This document shows positions 52,405 to 60,906 of a stretch of 64,000 nucleotides of DNA, in pieces (the stretch's first letter is position 1; each line of letters opens with the position of its first letter). Position numbers and translations under genes: made by a program. The DNA comes from Lachnospiraceae bacterium (GTDB taxonomy: Bacteria; Bacillota; Clostridia; Lachnospirales; Lachnospiraceae): positions 1 to 64,000 of the forward strand of contig JAQVCW010000006.1 of NCBI GenBank assembly GCA_028689585.1, in the 5' to 3' direction. The notes under the pieces are model-generated. The model did no database searches. It was given only the letters and a program-made list of their open reading frames with translations, and was not told the DNA's origin.

Positions 52405-52441
52405 GTTTGACGAAGGAAAATTTAGGATGGACTGATGTTCA
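52405..52441 (+). repeat. Family B element, degraded copy 5
   Basis: GAAGGAAAATTTAGGATGG and ACTGATGTTCAA match the right half of copy 4 (AAATTTAGGATGGGCTGATG). The left arm is not recognisable. It ends 20 bases before the phosphatase gene. Confidence 0.45.
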
Positions 52442-52460
52442 ATGACAGAAAGGAAAGTTT

Positions 52461-53195
52461 ATGAAATCTTATTGTGTGACAGATGTCGGTGTAAAACGGA
52501 ATATGAATCAGGATTTTGTCTATGCATCGGATCAGCCGATAGGCAGACTTTCCAATCTTTTTATTGTGGCAGATGGGATGGGCGGACATAATGCAGGTGA
52601 TCTGGCCTCGCGCTATACGGTGGAGGCTATGGTGGATTACATAGAAAATGCAGAAGAGACCAGGCCGATCCCATTGCTGGAAGCAGCAGTGGAGGCGGCA
52701 AATAAAGCTGTGATGGAAAAATCCATGGCGGATAAAAGTCTGGAAGGCATGGGAACGACAGTAGTAGCCGCTACGGTGCAGGATGACTGTCTGTATGTGG
52801 CGAATGTGGGAGACAGCAGGCTGTATCTGCTGGATGACGGCATTGAACAGATCACCAAAGATCATTCTCTGGTGGAGGAGATGGTGCGCGCAGGAGAGCT
52901 GCGCAGAGATGAAGCCAGAAATCATCCGGAAAAAAATATCATAACCAGAGCAGTAGGTGTAAAGACTAAGGTTAGAACAGATTTTTTTGATGTGGCTTTG
53001 AATGAGGGAGATCGCTTCTTACTGTGTTCCGATGGACTGACCAATATGGTGGAGGACACGGAGATCCTGGAACTGGTAAATGGAGAACCGTCCCTGGAAG
53101 CGGCTGTTCACAGGCTGGTGGCAGTGGCCAACCGAAATGGCGGAAAAGACAATATTTCTGTGGTTCTGGTAGAACCCACGGTAAGCGGGGTATAA
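52461..53195 (+). CDS. prpC: PP2C-type Ser/Thr protein phosphatase
   Basis: The 244-residue protein has the PP2C motifs RNMNQD, ADGMGGHNAG (metal-binding), MGTTVVAA, NVGDSRLYLL, TRAVG and LLCSDGLTNM, and GGKDNISVV at the end. It reverses the phosphorylation made by the PASTA kinase encoded 3 bp downstream, on the cytoplasmic side. Confidence 0.95.
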   Translation: MKSYCVTDVGVKRNMNQDFVYASDQPIGRLSNLFIVADGMGGHNAGDLASRYTVEAMVDYIENAEETRPIPLLEAAVEAANKAVMEKSMADKSLEGMGTTVVAATVQDDCLYVANVGDSRLYLLDDGIEQITKDHSLVEEMVRAGELRRDEARNHPEKNIITRAVGVKTKVRTDFFDVALNEGDRFLLCSDGLTNMVEDTEILELVNGEPSLEAAVHRLVAVANRNGGKDNISVVLVEPTVSGV

Positions 53196-53198
53196 AAT

Positions 53199-55526
53199 AT
53201 GCTAAAAACAGGGACATTTCTTCAAAACCGATATGAAATTATCAGCCGCATCGGTTCCGGCGGTATGGCAGATGTATATAAGGCCAAGGATCATAAGCTG
53301 AACCGCTTTGTGGCAGTAAAGGTGTTAAAAAAGGAATTTAAGGATGATAAGGTCTTTATTTCCAAGTTCCGGGTGGAGGCCCAGGCTGCAGCCGGGCTGG
53401 CTCATGCCAATATCGTAAATGTGTACGATGTGGGCGAGGAAAACGGAGTCAACTTCATTGTGATGGAACTGGTGGAAGGGATTACACTGAAGGTATATAT
53501 TACCAAAAAGGGCAAACTGACGGTACGGGAGACGACCAGCATAGCGCTGCAGGTGGCGGCCGGACTGGAGGCAGCCCATAATAACGGAATTATCCACCGG
53601 GATGTGAAGCCTCAGAATATCATTATTTCCATGGACGGAAAGGCGAAGATCGCAGATTTCGGTATTGCGCGGGCCGTTTCCTCCAATACGATCAACTCAA
53701 ATGCAATGGGATCCGTGCATTACAGCTCGCCGGAGCAGACCAGAGGCGGATACAGCGATGCCAAAAGTGATATTTATTCCATGGGGATTACCATGTATGA
53801 AATGCTGACCGGGCGGGTTCCTTTTGACGGAGAATCCACGGTGGCAGTGGCTTTGAAGCATCTGCAGGAAGAGATCCAGTCTCCTCGGATTCTGGCGCCC
53901 GAGATTCCCTTCAGTACGGAGCAGATCATATTAAAGTGTACCCAGAAGAGTCCGGATCGGCGCTACAGCAATATGGCGGAGCTGATTCGGGATCTGAAGG
54001 AATCGCTGGTGAATCCGGACGGTAATTTTGTGACCATTGCGAAGCTGGACAGCAATGCCCATACGGTCATGTTTTCCAGGGAGGAAATGGACAAGATTGC
54101 CAACAGCATAGCGGGAGGCGGAGCCAAAGGAGCGGGTACGCCAATGATGCCTGCCTACGATGAGCACCTGAATACCGGAGCGGCGGAACAGTTTACTGCC
54201 TTTGGCAATGTGAACGGTGACAAAAGAAATTATACCTATGGAGGAAATTATTACCAGAACAGCGGATACCAGGATCTGAAGCACAGCCAGGAAGTCTATG
54301 GCGGTTACCGGAAGTCCGGGCATTATCAGCAGCCGGAGTCTTATGATGATTTTGAAACGGATCCGGGCTATGAGGTACATCGCGAATCGAAGGAAAAGAG
54401 AAAGCCGGGTTATCTGTCAAAGGACAGAAAAAAAGAAGATCCGCCGCTGAATTTCAGAACAGAACGGGTGATTACCATCGTCTGTATTGCGGCTGCAGTG
54501 GTGATCGGCTGTATTTTCCTTGCATTGATCGGAAACGCTTTGGGAATCTTCCATTTTTCTTCCACAAAGAAAGAAAACAATAAGACAACGGAGACAACGC
54601 AGACCGGGACAGAAGTGGGGGCAGACAAGGTGACGGTTCCTTCCCTGCTGGGAAAGACGGAGGCGGAGGCTCAGAGTCTGCTGCGCCAGCTTGGCCTGGG
54701 ATATAAGTATCAGGGTGAGACTGCTTCTTCCCAGTATGCAAAGGGCCAGGTGGTGAGCCAGGATGTGGAGGCCAATTCTTCCGTGAATAAGAATACCACG
54801 GTTGGCTATACGCTAAGCTCCGGCTCCGCAGAGACGCTGACCATTCCTTCCATGGTCAATGTGTCTCAGAATGATGCTGAGACAGCGCTGAACAGCATGG
54901 GCCTGAAGGTCAATGTGGACAATACCCGTTACAGTGAGACGGTGGCGGAGGGATATGTAATTACTACGAATCCCGGAGCCGGATCCAACGTAAAGGCCGG
55001 GGATGCAATCACCATCTATGTGAGCCAGGGAAAAGAAGTTTCTTCTATTACAGTGCCGGATGTAACCGGACATTATGTGGAGGATGCTTCGCAGGCGCTG
55101 AACAATTTGGGATTGTATGTGTATATTACAGAGATGACCAGCAGCACTGTGGAAAAGGGCCTGGTCATGTATCAGGATATCGAGAGCGGAAGCAGTGTTC
55201 AGACAGGAACTACGGTGACGATTACGGTCAGCGCCGGATCGCCGGATCCTGAAATTGTGATTGATCCGGAAGGCACCTGGATGTGCAATGCACAGTTGAA
55301 TGCGCCGGAGGGATATGTAGGCGAACCGGTACGGATTGAACTGAAGCAGGGAGATACGGTTACCACTGTTTTTGAAGGCACCACCACATTCCCTTATATT
55401 CTGAATGTGGAGGGCCAGTCTGGCGTGACCAGCGGAACTGCTTATGTGTATACGCTGGATGCACAGACATGGGAAGTGACTTCAACGACCAGTTATGAAG
55501 GAATTATATTTAGTCAGGTGGATTGA
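53199..55526 (+). CDS. prkC: PASTA-domain Ser/Thr kinase
   Basis: The 775-residue protein has a Hanks kinase (residues 10-270: GSGGMADVYKA, HRDVKPQN, DFGIAR, SPEQ), a juxtamembrane linker rich in Tyr and Asn, and a membrane span (about 424-446). Three PASTA repeats begin near 478, 547 and 617 (VPSLLGK, IPSMVNV, VPDVTGH). A roughly 90-residue beta-rich C-terminal domain follows. PASTA kinases sense muropeptides or lipid II and control wall growth and germination. It sits between prpC and rsgA, as in many Firmicutes. It is a second kinase, distinct from the one at 1288-3060. Confidence 0.96.
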   Translation: MLKTGTFLQNRYEIISRIGSGGMADVYKAKDHKLNRFVAVKVLKKEFKDDKVFISKFRVEAQAAAGLAHANIVNVYDVGEENGVNFIVMELVEGITLKVYITKKGKLTVRETTSIALQVAAGLEAAHNNGIIHRDVKPQNIIISMDGKAKIADFGIARAVSSNTINSNAMGSVHYSSPEQTRGGYSDAKSDIYSMGITMYEMLTGRVPFDGESTVAVALKHLQEEIQSPRILAPEIPFSTEQIILKCTQKSPDRRYSNMAELIRDLKESLVNPDGNFVTIAKLDSNAHTVMFSREEMDKIANSIAGGGAKGAGTPMMPAYDEHLNTGAAEQFTAFGNVNGDKRNYTYGGNYYQNSGYQDLKHSQEVYGGYRKSGHYQQPESYDDFETDPGYEVHRESKEKRKPGYLSKDRKKEDPPLNFRTERVITIVCIAAAVVIGCIFLALIGNALGIFHFSSTKKENNKTTETTQTGTEVGADKVTVPSLLGKTEAEAQSLLRQLGLGYKYQGETASSQYAKGQVVSQDVEANSSVNKNTTVGYTLSSGSAETLTIPSMVNVSQNDAETALNSMGLKVNVDNTRYSETVAEGYVITTNPGAGSNVKAGDAITIYVSQGKEVSSITVPDVTGHYVEDASQALNNLGLYVYITEMTSSTVEKGLVMYQDIESGSSVQTGTTVTITVSAGSPDPEIVIDPEGTWMCNAQLNAPEGYVGEPVRIELKQGDTVTTVFEGTTTFPYILNVEGQSGVTSGTAYVYTLDAQTWEVTSTTSYEGIIFSQVD

Positions 55527-56404
55527 TGCAGGGAAAAATATTAAAAGGAATCGGCGGATTTTACTATATTCACGGTGAAAATGAGAGCATTTACGAATGC
55601 AGGGCAAAGGGCGTCTTCCGAAAAGATAAGAAAAAACCGCTGGTAGGGGATAATGTAATTATATCCGTATTGGATGAAGAAAATAAAAAGGGAAATGTGG
55701 ACGAAATCCTTCCGAGAAGAAATGAACTGATCCGTCCGGCCGTGGCGAATGTGGATCAGGCTCTGGTGGTGTTCGCCATGGTCAGCCCCAAGCCAAATCT
55801 GAATCTGCTGGACCGCTTTCTGATCAGTATGCAGTGGCAGCAGATTCCGGTGAAGATCTGCTTTAATAAAATGGATCTGGCCCGGGAGGAGGCAGTGGAG
55901 CAGTTGTCAGAAATCTACAGAAGCTGCGGCTGTCAGACGGTGTTTGCCAGCGTGCAGGAAAAGGCCGGCCTGGAGACCGTGAAGGAACTGCTCCTGGGCA
56001 AGACCACGGTGGTGGCCGGTCCCTCCGGAGTGGGAAAATCCTCCCTCACCAACTATCTTCAGCCTCATGCGCTGATGGAGGTGGGAGAGATCAGTCAGAA
56101 GATCGGCCGGGGCAAGAACACAACACGCCATACGGAGCTGATCTGGGTGCAGCAGGATACCTATTTCCTGGACACTCCCGGTTTTAGCTCCATGTATTTG
56201 CCGGAGATGGAAAAAGAAGAATTAAAAAACTACTTTCCGGAATTTACACCTTATGAAGAGAAGTGCAGATTTCAGGGATGTCTGCATCTGAGCGAGCCGG
56301 ATTGTGCGGTGAAGCAGGCACTGGCAGAGAAAAAAATTCACTCTTCCCGTTACGACAATTATGTGATGCTGGAAGAAGAACTGAAAAATAAGAGGAGGTA
56401 TTAA
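55526..56404 (+). CDS. rsgA: Small ribosomal subunit GTPase RsgA
   Basis: A 292-residue, circularly permuted GTPase. It has an N-terminal OB fold, FNKMDL (G4), GPSGVGKSSLTNYL (G1), a TTRHTEL switch (G2) and DTPGF (G3). The C-terminal zinc site is CRFQGCLHLSEPDC. It assists 30S maturation. The start overlaps the prkC stop by one base. Confidence 0.96.
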   Translation: MQGKILKGIGGFYYIHGENESIYECRAKGVFRKDKKKPLVGDNVIISVLDEENKKGNVDEILPRRNELIRPAVANVDQALVVFAMVSPKPNLNLLDRFLISMQWQQIPVKICFNKMDLAREEAVEQLSEIYRSCGCQTVFASVQEKAGLETVKELLLGKTTVVAGPSGVGKSSLTNYLQPHALMEVGEISQKIGRGKNTTRHTELIWVQQDTYFLDTPGFSSMYLPEMEKEELKNYFPEFTPYEEKCRFQGCLHLSEPDCAVKQALAEKKIHSSRYDNYVMLEEELKNKRRY

Positions 56405-56407
56405 TAA

Positions 56408-57073
56408 ATGAACATATTATCACCATCGATTTTATCAGCAGATTTTAAGAACCTTGGAGACCAGATTGCACGGGCAGACAGGGCGGGGGCGCAGTACATC
56501 CATATTGATGTGATGGACGGCGCCTTTGTACCCACTATTACCTTTGGTATGCCGGTCATTTCCAGTATCCGCAAAACGACCGAAAAAGTATTTGATGTAC
56601 ATCTGATGGTTGAAAATCCGGATCGGTTCATTGACGATTTTGCAGCCTGCGGTGCGGATCTGATCACCGTACATGCGGAAGCCTGCACTCATCTTGACAG
56701 CACCCTTCAGCACATCAGGGACAAAGGACTGAAGGCAGGGGTTGCCCTGTGTCCGTCTACGCCGCTCTGCGCACTGGACTATGTGCTGAAAAAGGTGGAT
56801 ATGGTACTTTTAATGACTGTGAATCCGGGCTTCGGCGGCCAGAAATACATTCCGGAGATGACAGAAAAGATAGCGGAACTGAGAAAACGTCTTGATCTGC
56901 TGGGCTTGAATATAGATATCGAAGTGGACGGCGGTATCAATGCGTCCACCATTGAGGCGGTTTTAAAAGCGGGCGCAAATGTATGCGTTGCCGGTTCTGC
57001 GGTTTTCGGAGATGATATTGAAGGAAATGTGAAAAAACTGCTCCAGATCATGAAGAGATATGAGGAAAAGTAA
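56408..57073 (+). CDS. rpe: Ribulose-phosphate 3-epimerase
   Basis: The 221-residue TIM-barrel protein has SPSILSADF, HIDVMDGAFVPTITFG, VHLMV and MTVNPGFGGQ. The catalytic Asp lies in EVDGGINAST. It interconverts ribulose-5-P and xylulose-5-P. AGGAGG inside the last rsgA codons is its ribosome site. Confidence 0.97.
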   Translation: MNILSPSILSADFKNLGDQIARADRAGAQYIHIDVMDGAFVPTITFGMPVISSIRKTTEKVFDVHLMVENPDRFIDDFAACGADLITVHAEACTHLDSTLQHIRDKGLKAGVALCPSTPLCALDYVLKKVDMVLLMTVNPGFGGQKYIPEMTEKIAELRKRLDLLGLNIDIEVDGGINASTIEAVLKAGANVCVAGSAVFGDDIEGNVKKLLQIMKRYEEK

Positions 57074-57114
57074 GAACAGTAAGAACAGTAAGAACAGTAA
57101 GAACAGTAAGAACA
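57070..57114 (+). repeat. 9-bp tandem repeat across the rpe stop codon
   Basis: Five copies of GTAAGAACA from 57070; the first supplies the TAA stop of rpe. A terminator-like hairpin follows. Confidence 0.9.
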
Positions 57115-57117
57115 AAA

Positions 57118-57146
57118 AGCCAGCCGGAAAACGGGCGGCTTTTTTG
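57118..57146 (+). terminator. Terminator-like hairpin between rpe and thiN
   Basis: AGCC-GCC on the left faces GGCGGCT on the right around CGGAAAACG, then TTTTTT. Incomplete termination would still allow thiN expression, for which no separate promoter is obvious. Confidence 0.65.
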
Positions 57147-57189
57147 ACAGATAAAAAACAGGCAGAACACCTGCAAAAGTGAGTATAAA

Positions 57190-57840
57190 ATGAAAAGTGC
57201 GTTAATTATCAGCGGAGGCAGCATCGAAAGAGAGTTTGCGCTTCCGTATATGAAAAGAAAGAAATATGACTGCATCATTGCGGCAGACAGGGGACTTTTG
57301 TTTTTAAAGGAGAATCAGATCATGCCCTCTCATATCGTGGGGGATTTTGATTCCGCGGATGCTTCCTGGCTGGAAACATACCGGGAGAACCCGGAAGTGG
57401 AGATTCGGCGTTTTCATCCGGAAAAAGACTGGACAGACACGGAGATTGCAGTGGAGCTGGCTCTGGAATTATCCTGCAGCCAGATCGACATCCTGGGCGC
57501 TACCGGCAGCAGAATCGATCATGTCATCGGCAATATCCAGGTGCTTTCCCTGGCCCGCACTCATCAGGCGGACTGCTGTCTCGTTGACAGCCGCAACCGG
57601 ATTTACCTGATCAATTCGGGCATTCAGCTTCAAAAAAACAAACAGCATGGGAACTACGTTTCTTTATTTGCCTACGGAGGGGATGTACAGGGACTTACTC
57701 TGAAAGGGTTCAAATATCCTCTGGATCATTTTACTCTGGGCACGGTAGGAACCAGGGGCGTCAGCAACGAAATTATAGAAGAAACGGCTTCGATCTCTTT
57801 TGATTCGGGACAACTGCTGGTAATTGAATCCAGAGATTAG
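57190..57840 (+). CDS. thiN: Thiamine pyrophosphokinase
   Basis: The 216-residue protein has the TPK motifs IVGDFDSAD, EKDWTDTEIAVELAL and LGATGSRIDHVIGN. It transfers pyrophosphate from ATP to thiamine. It ends the rsgA-rpe-thiN run, which is a common Firmicute arrangement. Confidence 0.95.
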   Translation: MKSALIISGGSIEREFALPYMKRKKYDCIIAADRGLLFLKENQIMPSHIVGDFDSADASWLETYRENPEVEIRRFHPEKDWTDTEIAVELALELSCSQIDILGATGSRIDHVIGNIQVLSLARTHQADCCLVDSRNRIYLINSGIQLQKNKQHGNYVSLFAYGGDVQGLTLKGFKYPLDHFTLGTVGTRGVSNEIIEETASISFDSGQLLVIESRD

Positions 57841-57871
57841 CGGAGCCTGTCGGGTAACTTCCCGGTTGCAA

Positions 57872-58150
57872 GTTACAGTTCAGCCTTGAAATGAGGATGC
57901 TTTCCGGGCGGCTGCCCCAGGTATGCTGCATGTGCTGTTTCGAAAGCCAAGAGCATCTAAGGCTTCCACAAGGTGTTCCAAAAGCAGGAATTGGGAGCCA
58001 TAACTCACCTTCGGTTCAAACAAATGACTCCCAATTCCTATGGAACATCTTGTGGAACCCAAGATGCTTAGGTTTTCTGCAAATGCACATGCAGCATACC
58101 TGGAGCAGCCGCCCGGAAGCTGTGCGTTAAGTAAAAGGCTGAACGGTAAC
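57872..58150 (+). repeat. Family A element, copy 3, expanded into a 279-bp foldback
   Basis: The outer arms GTTACAGTTCAGCC and GGCTGAACGGTAAC match copies 1 and 2. Inside, CCGGGCGGCTGCCCCAGGTA is mirrored by TACCTGGAGCAGCCGCCCGG. The centre then holds a long extra imperfect palindrome (GCATGTGC / GCACATGC; GGAATTGGGAG / CTCCCAATTCC; CACAAGGTGTTCC / GGAACATCTTGTG). The two arms span essentially the whole element. Open frames here are by-products of the palindrome. Confidence 0.75.
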
Positions 58151-58157
58151 GGGTACA

Positions 58158-58425
58158 ATGCAAATTGTACAAAAACAACTTTCAATGTTTCTGAAACTGG
58201 ACGGATTTGGACAGGAATATGTCATTCGCCTAAATCTAACAGAAAGCTTCTTTACCAAAACAAATGGATATTTGCCACTGAACTGGGTAACCGCCGTAAA
58301 GGTAAGGTCAAAACCAACGTATTTTACAAAGGTAAAAATAACGAAGCCTATTTATCACATGTCAAAGTATAGATTACCGCATCCAGAAAAGACATTTATG
58401 CGTGAGGCTTTCATCTCTCTGCTTG
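58158..58425 (+). pseudogene. DDE transposase relic
   Basis: The first frame reads FLKLDGFGQEYVIRL. A one-base loss near 58226 shifts the frame to KSNRKLLYQNKWIF, GNRRKGKVKTNVFYKGKNNE and AYLSHVKV, then a stop codon, then ITASRKDIYA. Joined together these match the middle of an IS4/IS1182-type transposase as I remember it. Both ends are gone. It lies at the left edge of the mobile-DNA scar, next to the foldback element. Confidence 0.5.
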
Positions 58426-58600
58426 TTTCGGAGGTACGGAACGGAAAAAACTCTGTTCGCACCTTTGAGATAATAAAAGATACAGAATACAATATAGACA
58501 CGACACAGATAATTCATGGATGCGAGTTGTAGCGGGTAGAATGAAAAGTGACTATCAATATTCAGCAGGGACGGTTTATAATAATTTCCCGTGACCTGAC

Positions 58601-59317
58601 GTGTCAGAAAAACAAATTGGAGAAATAGAACAGCTTGCACAAGAAGTATTGAATGCACGAGATTGTCATATCGAAATCTTTTTCCCAAAACACAATGTAA
58701 GATATATCGCGATCACGGACGGTGTTGATAGCTTTATCCGGCAGGAAATGGACATCACACCTTTCAAAAATATCTTGAATGATATGTACAGCCGGAATAT
58801 TTCCAAAAAGGTGCTGGCAGGGCGCATGAGACGTTCCAGACAGGGAAAATTCTGCGGAGGACAGCCACCATTGGGCTTAATGCGTGACCCGGAAGATAAG
58901 GGACCTCTGATTGTTGACCCGGAAACGGCGCCGGTTATCCGCAAAATCTATGACCTTGCGCTGGATGGCTGGGGGTGTATGCGTATCGGCAAGCAGCTTA
59001 TGGAGGATAAAGTCCCGATTACAAGGGTGAAAGCCAATACAGAGTTTGATACAAATTACTATTCGTGGAGTGCATCCAGAATCAGCCATATTCTGCGCAA
59101 TCCGTTTTACAAAGGCGCACATCTGGTCTGCCGGACGCATCAGAAAGGTATCCGCTCCGGTACAGTAGACTTCATTCCCCGTGAGGATTGGGAAGTGCTG
59201 GAAAACTGCCATGAAGCGATTGTCACTGTTGCGGAATGGGAACAGGTGCAGGAAAACATTGACCGCAGACCACCTATCATGCAGGGAAATGCCTGCACCA
59301 GCCATAAGATTGAATAG
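58601..59317 (+). pseudogene. Large serine recombinase, truncated at both ends
   Basis: The open frame holds the end of the resolvase domain (EIFFPKHNVRYIAITDGVDS), the linker (KKVLAGRMRRSRQGKFCGGQ, PPLGLMRDPEDKGPLIVDPE) and most of the recombinase domain (ILRNPFYKGAHLVCR). The N-terminal part with the catalytic serine is missing; a piece (ISRDL, about 58590) survives in another frame. The C-terminal zinc ribbon is replaced after DRRPPIMQGN by unrelated sequence. It cannot be active. Confidence 0.75.
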
Positions 59318-59606
59318 CACATAAAACGCCCCCAACACTTCCAACAACATCATCTGTCTTTCCAATTACCAATATCATTGCAACAATAGATATCGGTAAC
59401 AATATCAGACCACAAATATACCATATCTTTCCACAATACTTATGTGCGAACAACCATGTATTTTCATTCTTCATAGACATAGATGTTCTATATCCAAAAA
59501 CATTATTTATATTTTGAGGTGCTTTCTTCAGAAAATATCTTCCAAAACCAATCATCGTACATGGAATAAGTAAATCCATAATCACCATAAAAATCCAAAA
59601 AGCCAT
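59277..59606 (-). CDS. SdpI-family membrane protein, C-terminally truncated
   Basis: Start at 59606, supported by GAGGAG on the minus strand; a longer frame to 59666 has no better site. The product has three membrane spans and the SdpI signature KKAPQNINNVFGYRTSMSMK, with NENTWLFAHKYCGKIW. The natural end is lost: the last 15 or so residues are read from the antisense of the recombinase relic, so the deletion junction lies near 59285-59320. SdpI proteins protect from the SdpC toxin; other members are of unknown use. The DNA is more AT-rich than the housekeeping genes. Confidence 0.7.
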   Translation of the reverse strand: MAFWIFMVIMDLLIPCTMIGFGRYFLKKAPQNINNVFGYRTSMSMKNENTWLFAHKYCGKIWYICGLILLPISIVAMILVIGKTDDVVGSVGGVLCAIQSYGWCRHFPA

Positions 59607-59666
59607 AATATTTAACTCCTCTGCAAAGCAAATTTTTTCATGGCCCACTCCTTCGTCAACTGACAT

Positions 59667-60164
59667 TTATTCATTAAAAACGAAATTATAAATCTCGCTC
59701 ACAATGCTTTCCTTTTCTTTATCAGATGTAATACTAATTTCATTTAAAACATCAGAAAAGTCCTTTTCTCGCCACCATCTACGCATTTCATCCTCGCCAA
59801 AATCATTATAGTTAACCTTTGTTTGATGACGTTTCAATGTCTCCTCAAATGGCAAGTCAAAATAGTATGCATATACTCTTGTATCATATAATTGAACAGC
59901 CAATTCAAATAATGACCTATACCAGTCCGCATACATAATTCCTTCCAAAATGACTATCTCACTGTGTTCCTTGCCATATATTAGAAGCTCCTTCATAAGT
60001 GGTACTGCTAATGTGTTTTCTCCATCTTTAACTCTCAACATCTCTCGTCTAATCATATCTTGTGAGATAAGCATTGTATTTCTTCCGAATCTCTTTTGCA
60101 ATTCTTTAGCTATAGTAGTTTTTCCACTACCAGAATTCCCTCTAAGTATAATCAGTTTTTGCAT
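59667..60164 (-). CDS. P-loop kinase (AAA_33/zeta-toxin-like)
   Basis: GGAGTAATA on the minus strand places the start at 60164; the frame extends upstream to 60221. The 165-residue protein has Walker A LRGNSGSGKTTIAKEL at its front, SQDMIRREML, and VILEGIMYADWYRSLF. YYFDLPFEETLKRHQTK follows, the layout of small-molecule or tRNA-type kinases in the uridine kinase/zeta group. The substrate is unknown. AT-rich codon use and its place within the recombinase/conjugation scar point to mobile cargo. Confidence 0.75.
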   Translation of the reverse strand: MQKLIILRGNSGSGKTTIAKELQKRFGRNTMLISQDMIRREMLRVKDGENTLAVPLMKELLIYGKEHSEIVILEGIMYADWYRSLFELAVQLYDTRVYAYYFDLPFEETLKRHQTKVNYNDFGEDEMRRWWREKDFSDVLNEISITSDKEKESIVSEIYNFVFNE

Positions 60165-60287
60165 ATTATTACTCCTTGCAAATTCAAATTGTAACGTACC
60201 TATCCATTCCCATTTTACCATGCAGTACTACTTATCACAATGAAAATGTGTTGTTCTGCATGAGAGAAAATTGAATTCACCGCTTGA

Positions 60288-60542
60288 CATTATGGCAAAG
60301 AACTTATGTCACAGGACGAAATCGCCGTTATGGACGGCGGCAAATGTATCTTGCAGCTACGTGGTGTGCACCCGTTCTTCTCTGAGAAGTACGACATTAC
60401 CCGCCACCCGCAGTATAAATATTTATCGGATAGCGACAAGAAAAACGCTTTTGACATGGAACGTCATTTAAGATGCCGCCCCGAAATCGTTGTTGTCCGG
60501 CAAATTAGAAGCCCCGACTCTATGCGATTTAGGTGGTCTTGA
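60288..60542 (+). pseudogene. VirD4/TraG coupling protein, C-terminal relic
   Basis: KELMSQDEIAVMDGGKCILQ and LRGVHPFFSEKYDITRHPQY KYLSDSDKK are the typical end of VirD4/TraG-type ATPases from Tn916/Tn1549-like conjugative elements. An upstream in-frame TGA (60285) and the lack of everything before it show a fragment. It indicates that a conjugative element once occupied this site. Confidence 0.7.
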
Positions 60543-60591
60543 ATTAACAGCTTGACTTGCATCTCAAAAAGAAGAAAACGAACTATGCTCA

Positions 60592-60798
60592 ATGAGTAAA
60601 GACGAAGTGCGAGTACTGATACATCTCAAAATGACATTAACCATAAAAGAAGCTGCGGAATATAGCAATATTGGAATAAACAAGATTGACTATATGTTAA
60701 AGCAGCCTAATTGCCCGTTTGTTTTGTATGTTGGTACGCGAAAGTTGGTAAAGCGTCGAGAGTTTGAAGAATACATTCATCGAGAGCTTATCATATAA
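60592..60798 (+). CDS. Excisionase of a Tn916/IME-type element
   Basis: A 68-residue protein with the helix-turn-helix start LTIKEAAEYSNIGINKIDYM and the end FVLYVGTRKLVKRREFEEYI, the pattern of Xis proteins placed directly before integrase genes. The frame is intact. It binds the element ends to direct excision by the tyrosine integrase. The adjacent integrase is deleted internally, so the excisionase has no local partner. Confidence 0.75.
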   Translation: MSKDEVRVLIHLKMTLTIKEAAEYSNIGINKIDYMLKQPNCPFVLYVGTRKLVKRREFEEYIHRELII

Positions 60799-60906
60799 AC
60801 CACCTAACTACGGCAGTAATTGTCGGATTTATGATTGATAAAATGGGTTCTGTATGCTATAATCTATAGTTGCGTTGGACTCTTTTTTGAGATACGAAAG
60901 GAGTCC

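Noticed and set aside
57880..58185. About 100-residue minus-strand ORF and a 79-residue plus-strand ORF in the foldback element
   Set aside because: The two strands are near mirror images because of the palindrome; neither has a protein-like sequence or ribosome site.
59607..59666. Extended N-terminus of SdpI or a 9-codon ORF (MKKFALQRS) upstream
   Set aside because: The better ribosome site lies before 59606, and the short ORF has no supporting evidence beyond a Shine-Dalgarno-like stretch.
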